Positions 17,659 through 27,193 of a stretch of 64,000 nt of DNA are shown one piece after another (positions within the stretch are counted from its first letter, which is position 1; every line of letters starts with the position of its first letter). The position numbers were made by a program, and so were the translations under genes. This stretch comes from Bacteroidales bacterium (GTDB lineage Bacteria > Bacteroidota > Bacteroidia > Bacteroidales > GCA-2748055): positions 109,556-173,555 of the forward strand of contig JAFGWU010000014.1 in assembly GCA_016936975.1 (NCBI GenBank), given 5' to 3'. The notes under the pieces are model-generated. The model saw only the letters and a list, made by a program, of their open reading frames with translations, had not been told where the DNA came from and made no database searches.

Positions 17659-17742
17659 TGCACGCGCCGGGCAACAGGCTCTAAGCTATCTGCTTAATGA
17701 CGGTTTTTATTTATTTTCGGGATCTGGCAACAAGTATATATC

Positions 17743-17946
17743 AGTAACAATTCATATTATCCTTGTGCCTGTAATGTTTGGAGTGAGAAAGAGGTTGACG
17801 AATTAATCAAAATATTAAAAGACAAAGGAGTTTAAATCATAAAAGAACCACAGAAAGTCTTTTGGGGCGGATATAGCAGTTATGTTGCTGACCCCGATGA
17901 AAATCTTTGGGAAATAGCATTTAATCCTTATTTGAAAAAAGAATAA
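17743..17946 (+). pseudogene. Glyoxalase/bleomycin-resistance (VOC) protein remnant
   Basis: The frame from 17743 reads SNNSYYPCACNVWSEKEVDELI, then LKDKGV, an in-frame TAA (17833), then IIKEPQKVFWGGYSSYVADPDENLWEIAFNPY to a TAA at 17944. The GGYSxYxADPDxxLWEIAxNP block is the hallmark C-terminal half of VOC-superfamily proteins. The TAA sits where an AAA lysine codon would be expected, so it is probably a point mutation, and the N-terminal half is missing. It lies just after an attC-like site, so it may be decayed cassette cargo. Confidence 0.75.
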
Positions 17947-17963
17947 AATGTCAGCGGGTTATC

Positions 17964-18047
17964 CGGCCGGAAAGCAATTATCCATCTGCAAATATTGGGA
18001 AAGCAAAATACCGAACCGTTGAATTGGGATTGAAATACAGCTTTTAA
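17964..18047 (+). pseudogene. Possible C-terminal remnant of an outer-membrane beta-barrel protein
   Basis: This short open stretch ends GKAKYRTVELGLKYSF-stop, the kind of aromatic-ended last strand seen in TonB-dependent receptors of Bacteroidota. No upstream part remains. Alternatively, ATACCGAACCGTTGAAT (18008-18024) resembles the end of the attC-like site at 10926-10940, and the reading frame may be accidental. Both readings are weak. Confidence 0.3.
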
Positions 18048-18090
18048 AAAAGCGAATCCCCAACCGATCGATGAGTAACAAAATCCCTGC

Positions 18091-19329
18091 TTACCTTTTT
18101 ATTATTAAGTGTTGGGTAAATTTTTGCTGCCCCGATTCTGCTTTCAGCAAATAAACACCATCCGGGATATTCACCGAAACGGAATTCATTTCGCCATTAA
18201 GGTTGTCCGAGTAAATGATCCGGCCGTTCAGGTCGCTGATGGTAATCTTAACCGGACTGCTTCGGAGATCACTGAAATCCAGCGTAAAGGTTCCTGCATT
18301 AGGATTAGGAACCATTCTGAACCACGGTACGACTTTCTCCTCTCCGGTACCCGATATGATCAGTGAGAATGCCTGCGCATGGAGCGTGCTCCAGCGGCCA
18401 ATGGCATCCCTGGCCCTGATGAACAGGATATGGTCCCCTGCGGTTAAACCGGTCAGCGGGATCGTGAACTCAGAGGTGACTGCGCTGGACGGAACGGAAA
18501 TGGCTACCTGTGTTCCATTGCCAAAGCCGGGATCGGAATCGATAAAATATTCGACTCCGGTTGTGTTGGAGGAGAACGGTGGTGCCTCCTTATACAGGTA
18601 AAATACCTGATGTATGGTGTTGCTCCAGTTCTTTTTTTCATTACGTGCCCTGGCCACCAGCATGTGAAATCCCCGGTCAAGTTCGCTGAGGTCGACGGTA
18701 AAGTTCAGCTCAAGAAGTTTTGCGGGTGCAGATACCGGTATCTGCACCGCATTCTCGAACCCCGGGTCGGTATCGATAAAATATTCCGCTTTATCAATCT
18801 TCGAGGAGGTTGCACTCACAGGTTTATAGACATAAAATCCCTGCTGGTGTGCATTACTCCAGCGGCCCGTTTCATCCCGGGCCCTTACGACCATCATATG
18901 GAATCCCTGGGAGAGGCCTGTAATATCAACAGCGTAGCTCAGTGAGATCCTTGTGGCAGGCGTCTCCACCGTAACAGGAACCGCCATTCCGAACCCCGGA
19001 TCGGTATCGATGAAATATTCCGCCCCGGTGATTTCCAGCTCAGTGACATTCTCAAATTTGTATACATAAAAGACCTGCTGGAGGGTTGTGCCCCACAAAC
19101 CCTGGTCGTCGCAGGCTCTTGCGACCATCATATGGAATCCCTGGATAAGCCCGGATGCGTTAACCTTGAAACTCAGGGACACGTCGTTCGCCGGTGTGGT
19201 TACCGGAACGGGAATCGCGAGTCCGTATCCCGGATCGCTGTCGATGAAGTACTCCGCTTTATTTATTTTCTGCCCTGTACAAACGAGGGCAGATAAAATA
19301 AATACCACAATTAAAGGTAGTTTTTTCAT
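18091..19329 (-). CDS. T9SS type A sorting domain protein with four AEYFIDxDPGxG repeats
   Basis: A 412-residue secreted protein. The signal peptide is MKKLPLIVVFILSALVCTGQ. Four repeats of about 70-90 residues follow, each beginning KAEYFIDSDPGYG-like and ending in a GFHMMVARARD...W...FYVYK-like strand set, compatible with beta-sandwich modules. The last ~75 residues are a type A T9SS C-terminal domain: MVPNPNAGTFTLDF, DLNGRIIYS, IPDGVYLLKAES and a basic end. It should therefore pass the outer membrane via T9SS and be anchored or released at the surface. The beta-helix gene lies 18 bp upstream in the same direction, so the two form an operon. Ligand or substrate unknown. Confidence 0.85.
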   Translation of the reverse strand: MKKLPLIVVFILSALVCTGQKINKAEYFIDSDPGYGLAIPVPVTTPANDVSLSFKVNASGLIQGFHMMVARACDDQGLWGTTLQQVFYVYKFENVTELEITGAEYFIDTDPGFGMAVPVTVETPATRISLSYAVDITGLSQGFHMMVVRARDETGRWSNAHQQGFYVYKPVSATSSKIDKAEYFIDTDPGFENAVQIPVSAPAKLLELNFTVDLSELDRGFHMLVARARNEKKNWSNTIHQVFYLYKEAPPFSSNTTGVEYFIDSDPGFGNGTQVAISVPSSAVTSEFTIPLTGLTAGDHILFIRARDAIGRWSTLHAQAFSLIISGTGEEKVVPWFRMVPNPNAGTFTLDFSDLRSSPVKITISDLNGRIIYSDNLNGEMNSVSVNIPDGVYLLKAESGQQKFTQHLIIKR

Positions 19330-19347
19330 ATTACCCTTATTTTCATC

Positions 19348-20337
19348 CTATTTACCCGATTTGATCTTTATCGTGCATGACAGACCTTCATCGGAGTAAG
19401 CAGTTCCCGGTATGGTGGCTTCATAGATATGCGGTAAAGGGGGCAAACCCGATAAAACATAAGGCGAAACGCCGCCAAAGGCACCACAGTCAACCCCGCT
19501 GACACCTGCCCCGATGGCCGGTGATTCGTTTCTGAGCTTGAACTTTTCGTCCTGGCTGTAACCAAGATTGCCGTTGTAATCCACAAAAACAGATGTCATG
19601 GCAATATTATATTTATTTCCATTCGCATCGGTTCCGTCACAGGCATACAGGTTATTGATTATGGAGTTCCCTGTATTTTTCACCAGGTCAACTGATGATG
19701 TAAATATATTATTGGAGATGGTTGAATAGTAACTGCTCACAGGAGCATTGTTGCCGGATCCCATTACAATATTATTAGTAATCTGTAAGGGATAGCTTGA
19801 TGAGTTGGTATATATTTGACTTTTTATTATATTATTGGAAATAATTGAATTGGTCAATTTTCCTAATATAGTTTGAATATTATTATCAATATAATTTTGG
19901 GTTATCAGAATATTATTGCTGTCATCATATGTATAAACAATATGAAGATTACATCTGGATATTACAATTTCATTATCCCTAATGTAAACATGGTTTAAAA
20001 TCATTCCCATAACCTGACTGCCCATTGATCCGGCAGCAAAATCGAGGACACCCTCCATCCTGGCCTCGAAAGCATTGGCCTGTGTGCTGTCGTTATCCGC
20101 AAGGAAATAACCGGGACCAATAAGTGTAAGCTTTTTATCGATTGTGGCACCTTCATAATGAGAAGGTGACCCTTCGATGTAAATGGTATCTCCGGGACTG
20201 GCATTGTCGTTTGCTGCCTGTATTGTAGTGTAATCGGCATCTGCTGCAGGTTCATTGTTTACCCGGATAAGATGCTGGCCATAGATCATCGCGCTGAGAA
20301 GCGTAAAAAGCATGCTGAGAAAAAAGAACTTTTTCAT
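19348..20337 (-). CDS. Secreted right-handed parallel beta-helix protein
   Basis: A 329-residue protein with a signal peptide (MKKFFFLSMLFTLLSAMIYGQ) and the beta-helix opening ADYTTIQAANDNASPGDTIYIEG that is common in pectate-lyase-like surface proteins. The middle part is rich in N-N-I turns (ILITQNYIDNN, ISNNIIKSQ, ITNNIVMGS), as in stacked coils. No catalytic residues can be assigned. It lacks a T9SS C-terminal domain and ends in a short hydrophilic tail (GLSCTIKIKSGK), so it may be truncated or use its operon partner. It is the first gene of a two-gene operon with the T9SS protein downstream. Confidence 0.75.
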   Translation of the reverse strand: MKKFFFLSMLFTLLSAMIYGQHLIRVNNEPAADADYTTIQAANDNASPGDTIYIEGSPSHYEGATIDKKLTLIGPGYFLADNDSTQANAFEARMEGVLDFAAGSMGSQVMGMILNHVYIRDNEIVISRCNLHIVYTYDDSNNILITQNYIDNNIQTILGKLTNSIISNNIIKSQIYTNSSSYPLQITNNIVMGSGNNAPVSSYYSTISNNIFTSSVDLVKNTGNSIINNLYACDGTDANGNKYNIAMTSVFVDYNGNLGYSQDEKFKLRNESPAIGAGVSGVDCGAFGGVSPYVLSGLPPLPHIYEATIPGTAYSDEGLSCTIKIKSGK

Positions 20338-20829
20338 AATGGGAGGTTTAAATTGTTTATAACTGCAGGAAGAAATCTTCCCGAATTCCCTGTTTTCTTA
20401 ACAGTTACACAAGTTACGCCAAAAGTGGACACGGCATATTAAAAAATCAGGAAATCTTTTTATGATCCTGAACTATTTTTCTCTTCCAGGCCTGAAGCTT
20501 CAGCCTGCGGTCACCGAACGGTCCTTTCACCGCCCCGTCCTAACGGTTACATCCCCTTCCCTTCGGCCGGAATTTTAAATCCGGGACTGCAGCGGGGAGA
20601 CGCTTCCGGGAATATTATTTCCGGGTCAGCACCGCCGCCCAATCAATCCCGGATGACTTGGGTATCAGAATTCCATAATTGTAATCATGTAAATCAAATC
20701 CGGAAGGCGGTTAACGGCATAAGCCGGCAAACATTAGTGCTCACTGGAAGAAGGACCAAAAAGGAAAAAAAGAAATTTAAATGAAAAGGACAAGAAATAT
20801 TTTTTAACCAATAAAAAAGGAGGTTAAAA
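20338..20829. other. Intergenic region with a strong Shine-Dalgarno at its end
   Basis: About 490 bp between divergent genes. I see no coding remnant that I can support. The last bases carry AAAAAAGGAGG (20816-20823 core) 6 bp before the ATG at 20830, a Shine-Dalgarno rare in this window. Confidence 0.5.
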
Positions 20830-21318
20830 ATGCGATACAGACGATTAAAACTAATTGCCATACTCTTGTCGGGACTCGGACTGACAGGGCTACAGGCACA
20901 GGAAACCGTTAACACCACAGGCGGTAATGCTACAGGAAGCGGAGGCTCGGTGAGCTATTCCGTCGGACAGGTTACGTACCAAACCCATACCGGCACAAAC
21001 GGCTCGGTAGCGGAGGGAGTGCAGCAACCTTATGAAATTTCGGTAGTAACAGCCATTGAAGAAGCCAAAGGCATTAACCTTACAATTTCAGCTTATCCCA
21101 ACCCTGCTACTGATTATCTTACGCTGGAAGTAAAGGACTTTGAACTTTCAAACTTTACCTTTCAACTGTACGACATGCAGGGAAAACTTTTACAAAACAA
21201 AAAAATCACAGGCAACCAAACAAGCATTGTTATGAGCAACATGTTACCGGCATCCTATTTTCTGAAAGTTATCAAAGAAAAAAAAGAAGTAAAAATATTT
21301 AAAATCATTAAAAACTAA
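20830..21318 (+). CDS. Small secreted protein with T9SS type A sorting domain
   Basis: A 162-residue protein: an N-terminal signal peptide ending LTGLQAQ, a short glycine/serine-rich segment (TGGNATGSGGSVSYSVGQ) ending VAEGVQQPYEI, and a T9SS type A C-terminal domain with SAYPNPATDYLTLEV, LYDMQGKLLQNK and the basic KIFKIIKN end. Such short proteins are mostly signal plus sorting domain and are common next to adhesin-like genes in Bacteroidota. The next open gene (frameshifted tail-fibre-like protein) starts 5 bp downstream, so they form one operon. Translation probably starts with the AAGGAGG site upstream. The function of the mature part is unknown. Confidence 0.85.
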   Translation: MRYRRLKLIAILLSGLGLTGLQAQETVNTTGGNATGSGGSVSYSVGQVTYQTHTGTNGSVAEGVQQPYEISVVTAIEEAKGINLTISAYPNPATDYLTLEVKDFELSNFTFQLYDMQGKLLQNKKITGNQTSIVMSNMLPASYFLKVIKEKKEVKIFKIIKN

Positions 21319-21323
21319 TCAAT

Positions 21324-22875
21324 ATGAAAAAACTACTTACAATTCTGTTAGAAGTAATAATAACTGCAGGTGCTTTTTCTCAATCACCCCAAAAAATAAG
21401 CTATCAGGCAGTAGTGCGCGATGCAAATAATAATCTTGTAACCAACACCACTGTAGGCAATGCAGATAAGTATTTTGCAGGGTTCTGAAAGCGCAACAGC
21501 GATTTACACTGAACGACATTTCCCAGAAACAAATAGAAACGGACTTGTAAGTATAGAAATAGGAACTGGAACTATTATCTTGGGAGATTTTACAGCAATT
21601 GACTGGGCAAATGATATTTATTTTATTAAAACAGAAACAGACATAAACGGTAGTGCAAACTATACAATTACAGACACAAACCAATTGTTATCCGTACCTT
21701 ATGCACTACATGCGAAAACGGCCGAAATTATTACAGGTTCAACAGGTGAAACTGATCCTGTTTACTCAGGCAGTCAGGCAGCTAACATCACAGAAATCGA
21801 TATTACCAATTTGGCTAATTTGTCAGGAATAAACACCGGCGACCAGGATTTAAGCGAATTTTTAACAAGTGAAACTGATCCTGTTTACTCAGGCAGTCAG
21901 GCAGCTAACATCACAGAAACCGATATTACCAATTTGGCTAATTTGTCAGGAATAAACACCGGCGACCAGGATTTAAGCGGATTTTTAACAAGTGAAACTG
22001 ATGGAGATATTTACAACGAGATTCAATCTTTATCAGTTTCAGGAACGGGTGATACTTTATATCTAAGTAAAGCTAATTGGATTATTGTTCCTGGTATTAG
22101 TGCAGCAACTTTACACGACCCTGTATTAGAAGTGCAATTTGAGGAAAATCCAATCACTCATAATATACATATAACTTCTGATGGGAATTACTATTATACT
22201 ATAAACGGAGGTTCTTCTGCTTATGGAAATGTTAATCAATTTGATAAAAATGGAAATTTATTAAATTCCTATCCAATCTTAATTGATGGTAGAGGTTTAT
22301 CATATAATAAGGCAGATGGTTATTTGTATGCTTCATTGTATTTAGGTGACATAGTAAAAATAACAGACTTAGCTAATGGCACATTTGAAACTATCTATTC
22401 GGATAAAATGCAAAGTGTCCAGGCATCTTTTGCAATATCCGATGATGGAACTAAATTTTATGATTTTTATGCTGGTACTTTAAAAGTATATAATTTTTCA
22501 AATGGTAATTTATTAGAAACAATTACAGGTCTTTCATGTGGTTCAGGAAGCTCTGGGGATAATGTTGCTGTTGCTGTTGACCCTTATTATATATATACCT
22601 GGGATGCAAGCACAAGAACTGTATATGTTTATAATCATTCAGGAACATTACAACGAACAATGACGCTTGATTATGGTAATTATGGTTTTAGTTTGTCTTG
22701 TTTTGAAGGCTTTTTATTTGTTGCAGTTGATGGTAATTATTCAACTGGAACTTGGTATGGATATAATATTAGAAGGAGTGTTAACCAGACAAAAAGTGCA
22801 GAAATCAATAAAACATTAAATTTAAAATCAAGTAATATTACAATTAAACCTGATTTTGATAGCACTGATAAATAG
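21324..22875 (+). pseudogene. Frameshifted secreted tail-fibre/adhesin-like protein
   Basis: The gene starts at 21324 (MKKLLTILLEV...GAFSQSPQKISYQAVVRDANN) with a signal peptide. It reads TTVG, and then one extra base around 21456-21462 (GGCAATGCAG where GGCATGCAG would keep frame) shifts it to an early TGA at 21487. From 21460 the other frame continues MQISILQGSES... for 471 codons, the natural sequel. The protein has two near-identical 43-residue repeats (ETDPVYSGSQAANITE..., at ~21750 and 21870), then a beta-propeller-like region with repeated DGNYYYTINGG-type strands. There is no T9SS end. The shift may be real or an assembly error. It sits 5 bp after a T9SS domain gene. Confidence 0.75.
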
Positions 22876-23080
22876 TCAGTTCAAAACCAACGAAACGCCA
22901 ACACGGTATATTATTAATGGCGGAGAGCTACTCCCTTATTTCAGGCCACAGGTTAACAAATATAAGTTTTCTTCCTATTCTGATGATGTAAACCAGTGTT
23001 ATATAACACGGATTTCCATCATCATAACAATAAAATAAATCAATTAAGAAAAGACCAGGAGTGGTCCTAAGAATGGGTAG

Positions 23081-23392
23081 TACTTCAATTATCCTGCTAC
23101 TGACCCTCATGGAGACCCAATTCCAGATTTGAATGGAAAAATCGATACGGATAAATCCCAAATTCTGCTTTCTAATGCAGAAGCGGATTATATGTATCAA
23201 ATTTCCAGGTTGTTCAGCTCTGAAAAAGATTTCTTTTATTTTTGTACTTCCAATCATATTATTATAGGTTCAAACATTTGGGTTGAAAAGCAATACGTTT
23301 CTAATAGAATGACAGAAGTAAAAATCAATCTTAATAAGATTCTTCTTAATGAAGACTTTTCTAATATAATTTATGTAAAACAAATCAAATGA
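23081..23392 (+). pseudogene. Hypothetical protein, probably 5'-truncated remnant
   Basis: The frame is open from 23081 (YFNYPATDPHGDPIPDLNGKIDTDKSQ...) to 23392, with a TAG just before it and no good start codon; the first usable start is a TTG at 23129. The sequence before the TTG still reads like protein, so the gene has probably lost its 5' end. The remaining ~100 residues include QISRLFSSEKDFFYFCTSNHIIIGSNIW and are not recognised. It ends 7 bp before the TonB receptor gene. Confidence 0.45.
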
Positions 23393-23399
23393 AATAAAT

Positions 23400-25778
23400 A
23401 TGAAACGAAGTATATTATTGTTCATAGCAATATTGTTGATAACAAATATAAATGCTCAACATACCGATGCCAATATTTTTGGGGATGTTAAATCGGGTAA
23501 TGAACACATACCTTTTGCAAATATTTATATTGAAGGAACAACAATTGGAACTACAACGGATAAAACCGGCCATTATATGTTAATAGATTTACCCGAAGGA
23601 AAGCATGTCATCGTGGCTACTTCATTGGGTTATAAATCGTCAAAGCAAGAGTTTGTTATCGAGGCGAATAAAACACTTGAAATCAATTTTGTGCTGGAAC
23701 CGGAAATAATAAACCTTGATGAAGTTGTTGTTACTGGGACAAAGACCTTTAAAAGAAGTACAGAATCACCTGTAATTGTTAATGTATTAGTTAGTAAGAA
23801 TATTGAGGCAGTTCAGGCTTGTAATATTTCTGAAGGTTTAAAATTTCAACCTGGATTAAGGGTTGAAACTAATTGCCAAACTTGTAATTATACCCAATTA
23901 CGAATGAACGGATTAGGGGGAGGTTATTCACAGATTTTAATAAATGGCAGGCCTATTTTTAGCCCATTAATTGGACTTTATGGTATGGAACAAATACCAG
24001 CTAACATGGTTGACCGTATTGAGGTTGTACGGGGTGGTGGCTCTGCCCTGTATGGCTCCAGTGCAATTGGGGGAACAGTTAATGTTATAACACATATACC
24101 AAATGAAACCGATTATAATGTAAGTTACACTTCCCATCTGATAAACAAAGAATCGACAGACAATGTGTTAAACGCAAATGTTACAATGGTTTCAAAGAAA
24201 CGAAACGCCGGTGTCGTTCTTTTTGCAAATCGCAGATATCGTGAAGCCTATGACCATAAAGGAATTACCCTTAATTCCGATGGAACAAATAAAATTGAAA
24301 AAGATAATTATTCTGAACTTCCGGAGTTGAGAAATAACTCTTTTGGCGGGAATATGTTTTTCCACCCAAGACCTAATCAAAAACTTGGAGTGAATTTTGC
24401 CAGTTTTTATGAATACCGTTATGGCGGAGAGATAATTGATAAAGAAGCGCACTTGGCACAACAATCAGAGGAAAGGGTACATAATATCTTTATGGGCGGG
24501 ATTGACTATCAATTAAATTTTAACAACGATAATAGCTCCCTTGTAATATATTTAGCAGGTCAACATACCGACAGGGAACATTATACAGGTTTATATCCAG
24601 CCAGAGAAGAATACGACTCGGATTCAGCTTTTACAGTTGCCGAAAATATGCATTTAAAAAATCCTCCTTATGGAACTACTGATAATAAAACCTTACATGG
24701 TGGCGCACAATTTAACCACAGAATTCGTAATTTCTTAATTGGAAGTAACGTGCTTACAGGTGGCCTGGAATATATTGTAGATGATATTATTGATTCTATT
24801 CCTGAATATCATTATGGAACAAATCAGGAAACTCAAAATTTTGCTGCATTTTTGCAAAGTGATTGGAAACTCACACAAGCTTTTACGTTTCTTTTCGGGC
24901 TTAGAGCAGATAAACACAATTTAGTTGACCACGTTATTTTTAGCCCGAGATTGTCTTTATTATACAGATTAAAGGATTATACCCAATTCCGCCTCACATG
25001 GGGAACCGGATTCAGGGCACCACAAGCATTCGATGCCGATATGCACATCGCTTTTGCTGGTGGTGGAGTGTCCCGCATATCTTTAGACGATAACTTAAAG
25101 GAAGAACATTCAAATAGTTTTAGCAGTTCAGTTAATTTTGATTATCAAAAATCAAAATACATTCTTGGATTTACCCTCGAAGGATTTTATACGAAGCTAA
25201 ACGATGCTTTTTATTTACAGCCAATTGGAGAAGATGAACTTGGTGAACAATTTGAAAAGCGGAATGGCCCGGGAGCAACAGTTAAGGGAATCACTCTGGA
25301 ATTAAGAGCAAATTACAATAAAAAAGCTCAATTTGAAGCAGGAATCACTTTACAGTCGAGTTTGCATGACGAAGCCGTAGAAAATATCGAAGGTCTTGAA
25401 GCCAAAAAAGAATTTTTAAGAACACCTGATAATTATGGCTATGTAATCCTAACCTTAAATCCCATAGAGCGCTTTAATGCATCCATTAGCAACCTTTATA
25501 CAGGTTCAATGATACAAGCTAAATTTTCGCCTGATGAATCAGTTTACCCAAATGAATATCGTACATCAAAATCGTTTAATGAAATTAACATTAAATTAGG
25601 TTATACCTTTCCTTTGAATACTATCGATTCGGGAATAGAGATTTATGGAGGAATTAAAAATCTGACAAACACCTATCAAAATGATTTTGATAATTATCGT
25701 AATCGGGACAGTAACTATATTTACGGGCCTTCAGAACCGAGAACAGTTTATATTGGAATAAAACTTATGACGCTTTAA
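23400..25778 (+). CDS. TonB-dependent outer-membrane receptor
   Basis: A 792-residue gated outer-membrane channel that imports siderophores, vitamins or other ligands using TonB energy. It has a signal peptide (MKRSILLFIAILLITNINAQ), a CarboxypepD regulatory-like domain (FGDVKSGNEHIPFANIYIEGTTIGTTTDKTGHY, residues ~25-105), and a plug with LDEVVVTGTK as TonB-box-like segment. The plug core reads GLGGGYSQILINGRPIFS and VVRGGGSALYGSSAIGGTVNVIT, followed by a 22-strand-type barrel ending YIGIKLMTL. The motif NCQTCNYTQLRMNGL resembles receptors of metal or vitamin uptake, but the ligand cannot be fixed. The gene is AT-rich and starts 7 bp after a broken gene, so it may be transferred. Confidence 0.92.
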   Translation: MKRSILLFIAILLITNINAQHTDANIFGDVKSGNEHIPFANIYIEGTTIGTTTDKTGHYMLIDLPEGKHVIVATSLGYKSSKQEFVIEANKTLEINFVLEPEIINLDEVVVTGTKTFKRSTESPVIVNVLVSKNIEAVQACNISEGLKFQPGLRVETNCQTCNYTQLRMNGLGGGYSQILINGRPIFSPLIGLYGMEQIPANMVDRIEVVRGGGSALYGSSAIGGTVNVITHIPNETDYNVSYTSHLINKESTDNVLNANVTMVSKKRNAGVVLFANRRYREAYDHKGITLNSDGTNKIEKDNYSELPELRNNSFGGNMFFHPRPNQKLGVNFASFYEYRYGGEIIDKEAHLAQQSEERVHNIFMGGIDYQLNFNNDNSSLVIYLAGQHTDREHYTGLYPAREEYDSDSAFTVAENMHLKNPPYGTTDNKTLHGGAQFNHRIRNFLIGSNVLTGGLEYIVDDIIDSIPEYHYGTNQETQNFAAFLQSDWKLTQAFTFLFGLRADKHNLVDHVIFSPRLSLLYRLKDYTQFRLTWGTGFRAPQAFDADMHIAFAGGGVSRISLDDNLKEEHSNSFSSSVNFDYQKSKYILGFTLEGFYTKLNDAFYLQPIGEDELGEQFEKRNGPGATVKGITLELRANYNKKAQFEAGITLQSSLHDEAVENIEGLEAKKEFLRTPDNYGYVILTLNPIERFNASISNLYTGSMIQAKFSPDESVYPNEYRTSKSFNEINIKLGYTFPLNTIDSGIEIYGGIKNLTNTYQNDFDNYRNRDSNYIYGPSEPRTVYIGIKLMTL

Positions 25779-25824
25779 TATAAAATTATAACTATTAATT
25801 AAGAAAATGTAAAGGCTTAATTAA

Positions 25825-26328
25825 ATTCAGATTTTAGCAATCGGCTATGCTCTTAAATTTGGATTAATAAAGGATCAGGCTGCTGAAGGGGGCAGGAAAA
25901 AATCCAAAAAACAGAATGACCTTGAAGACTTTATGACCAACCTGGGAATAGCTTCCCGCCACCATTTACGCTTGTCAGAAAACCTGGAGGATTCCCTGGC
26001 TCTATTCGGGTCCATGGCAAAAACATCCCCTTATGACACTTCTGCCGTGCAAATAAGTGAAAATCAACGCAAGCTTATGGTGCAGGGGAATTTATTGCAC
26101 AAAAATCAGGAATATTTAGCTGCCCTGGACAAATATCATGAAATTATTGAGTCGGATCCGTTAAACTGCCCTTTTTGCTATTACAGTATAGCCTTCATTT
26201 ATGCTGACATCAGGAATTATAATCTGGCGATCTTCAACATGAAGAAATACCTTATCCTTTATCCTGACGCTCCGAACGCGAGGGCAGCACAGGATAAAAT
26301 ATATGAGTGGGAATTGCTGTTTCACTGA
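25825..26328 (+). pseudogene. TPR-containing protein, 5'-truncated
   Basis: The frame is open from 25825 (ILAIGYALKFGLIKDQAAEGG...) with a TAA immediately before and no start codon until the ATG at 25933. The upstream part reads as real protein, so the N-terminus seems lost. The C-terminal half holds a TPR pair (NLLHKNQEYLAALDKYHEII and FCYYSIAFIYADIRNYNLAIFNMKKYL). If translated from 25933, it would be 131 residues. Its partner genes are unknown. Confidence 0.5.
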
Positions 26329-26532
26329 GGCAATTGAAAAAAGTTCTTAGATCTTCTCGATTAACTGGGTACGCATACGATTTTGATGACATATCATTTC
26401 CTGCAAACCCGGACTTTAACAGTAATTTAACATCGTTCTCCGCGCACCTTTAAAACCAATCCGATTCGTGGTTGTTGAATAAAAGATATTTCACTCTTTT
26501 ATTCATGCTGACCCTTTACACCCATTTCAATC

Positions 26533-27066
26533 ATGAACCAACCCCTGCGCTTCTTTACATTTTTACTTCCTGCAATTATTGCTTGTCATACAAACGGTCA
26601 GATCAGCGGGACCATTACAGTCAATCCCGACGGTTCGGGAGATTACCCTTCCATTCAGTCTGCTGTGGATGACCTGGTCTCACAGGGCGTGTCAGGCCCC
26701 ACAGAGGTGGCCCTTGCACCGGGGACCTATTCAGGGATGATTACGATCCCGGAGATACCGGGAACGTCGGGGCAGAACCGCGTGACCTTCACTTCATCGA
26801 CCGGCAACCCGGAGGATGTGATCCTTACAGATTCCATTGCTTCAGACGTTTTTTCTCTGAACCGCGGCCATATCAAGCTGGAATATGCCGACTGCCTCAC
26901 GTTTAAAAATCTGACCATCATTACACATGATGAATCCTCCTTTGGTTCTACATTCACCTTCTTCGGCGGAACGGACCATCCTACTGCTGCTTACTGCCTA
27001 CTGGATTATAAGCTCGCAGTGCTCGCTTATGATCCCATTGGGGGGGCATCAGCAAAGCATATTTAA
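26533..27066 (+). pseudogene. Truncated parallel beta-helix surface protein
   Basis: A signal peptide (MNQPLRFFTFLLPAIIACHTNGQ) is followed by a well-formed beta-helix start (GTITVNPDGSGDYPSIQSAVDDL, APGTYSGMITIPEIPG, DCLTFKNLTII), as in very large Bacteroidota surface proteins. After residue ~150 the sequence changes to unrelated codons (AAYCLLDYKLAVLAYDPIGG), where the DNA holds heptanucleotide repeats (26987-27000), and then it stops. The gene has therefore lost its C-terminal part, including any T9SS domain, by a rearrangement next to the tRNA-Ser. Confidence 0.7.
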
Positions 27067-27150
27067 GAATCAGTTCGCTGCGCTCACTTATTCTTTTATT
27101 TGTCGCATTCCCTTATGAAAGCAGGCTTTCAACGGTTATGCTCCAAATAA

Positions 27151-27181
27151 AAGAGGGCATCCGTCCGACGGATGCCCTCTT
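27151..27181 (-). terminator. Strong hairpin terminator after tRNA-Ser
   Basis: A perfect 14-bp inverted repeat (AAGAGGGCATCCGT / ACGGATGCCCTCTT) with a 3-nt loop. On the minus strand it lies 12 bp after the tRNA 3' end and is followed by TTTATTT. It may also stop leftward-to-rightward reading. Confidence 0.8.
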
Positions 27182-27193
27182 AAATATGCTTTG

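Noticed and set aside
22888..22950. Another attC-like half site (AACGCCAACACGG...GCGG, GGAG-AGCTA-CTCC hairpin)
   Set aside because: It resembles the left arm of the 10815 element, but no pairing right arm, GTTRRRY end or complementary start boundary was found. CAGTTCAA at 22877 matches the reverse complement of the 17653 start, but at 5 kb distance this is probably chance.
26472..26672. 66-codon plus-strand frame overlapping the beta-helix gene start
   Set aside because: It is out of frame with the clear signal peptide and beta-helix sequence at 26533.
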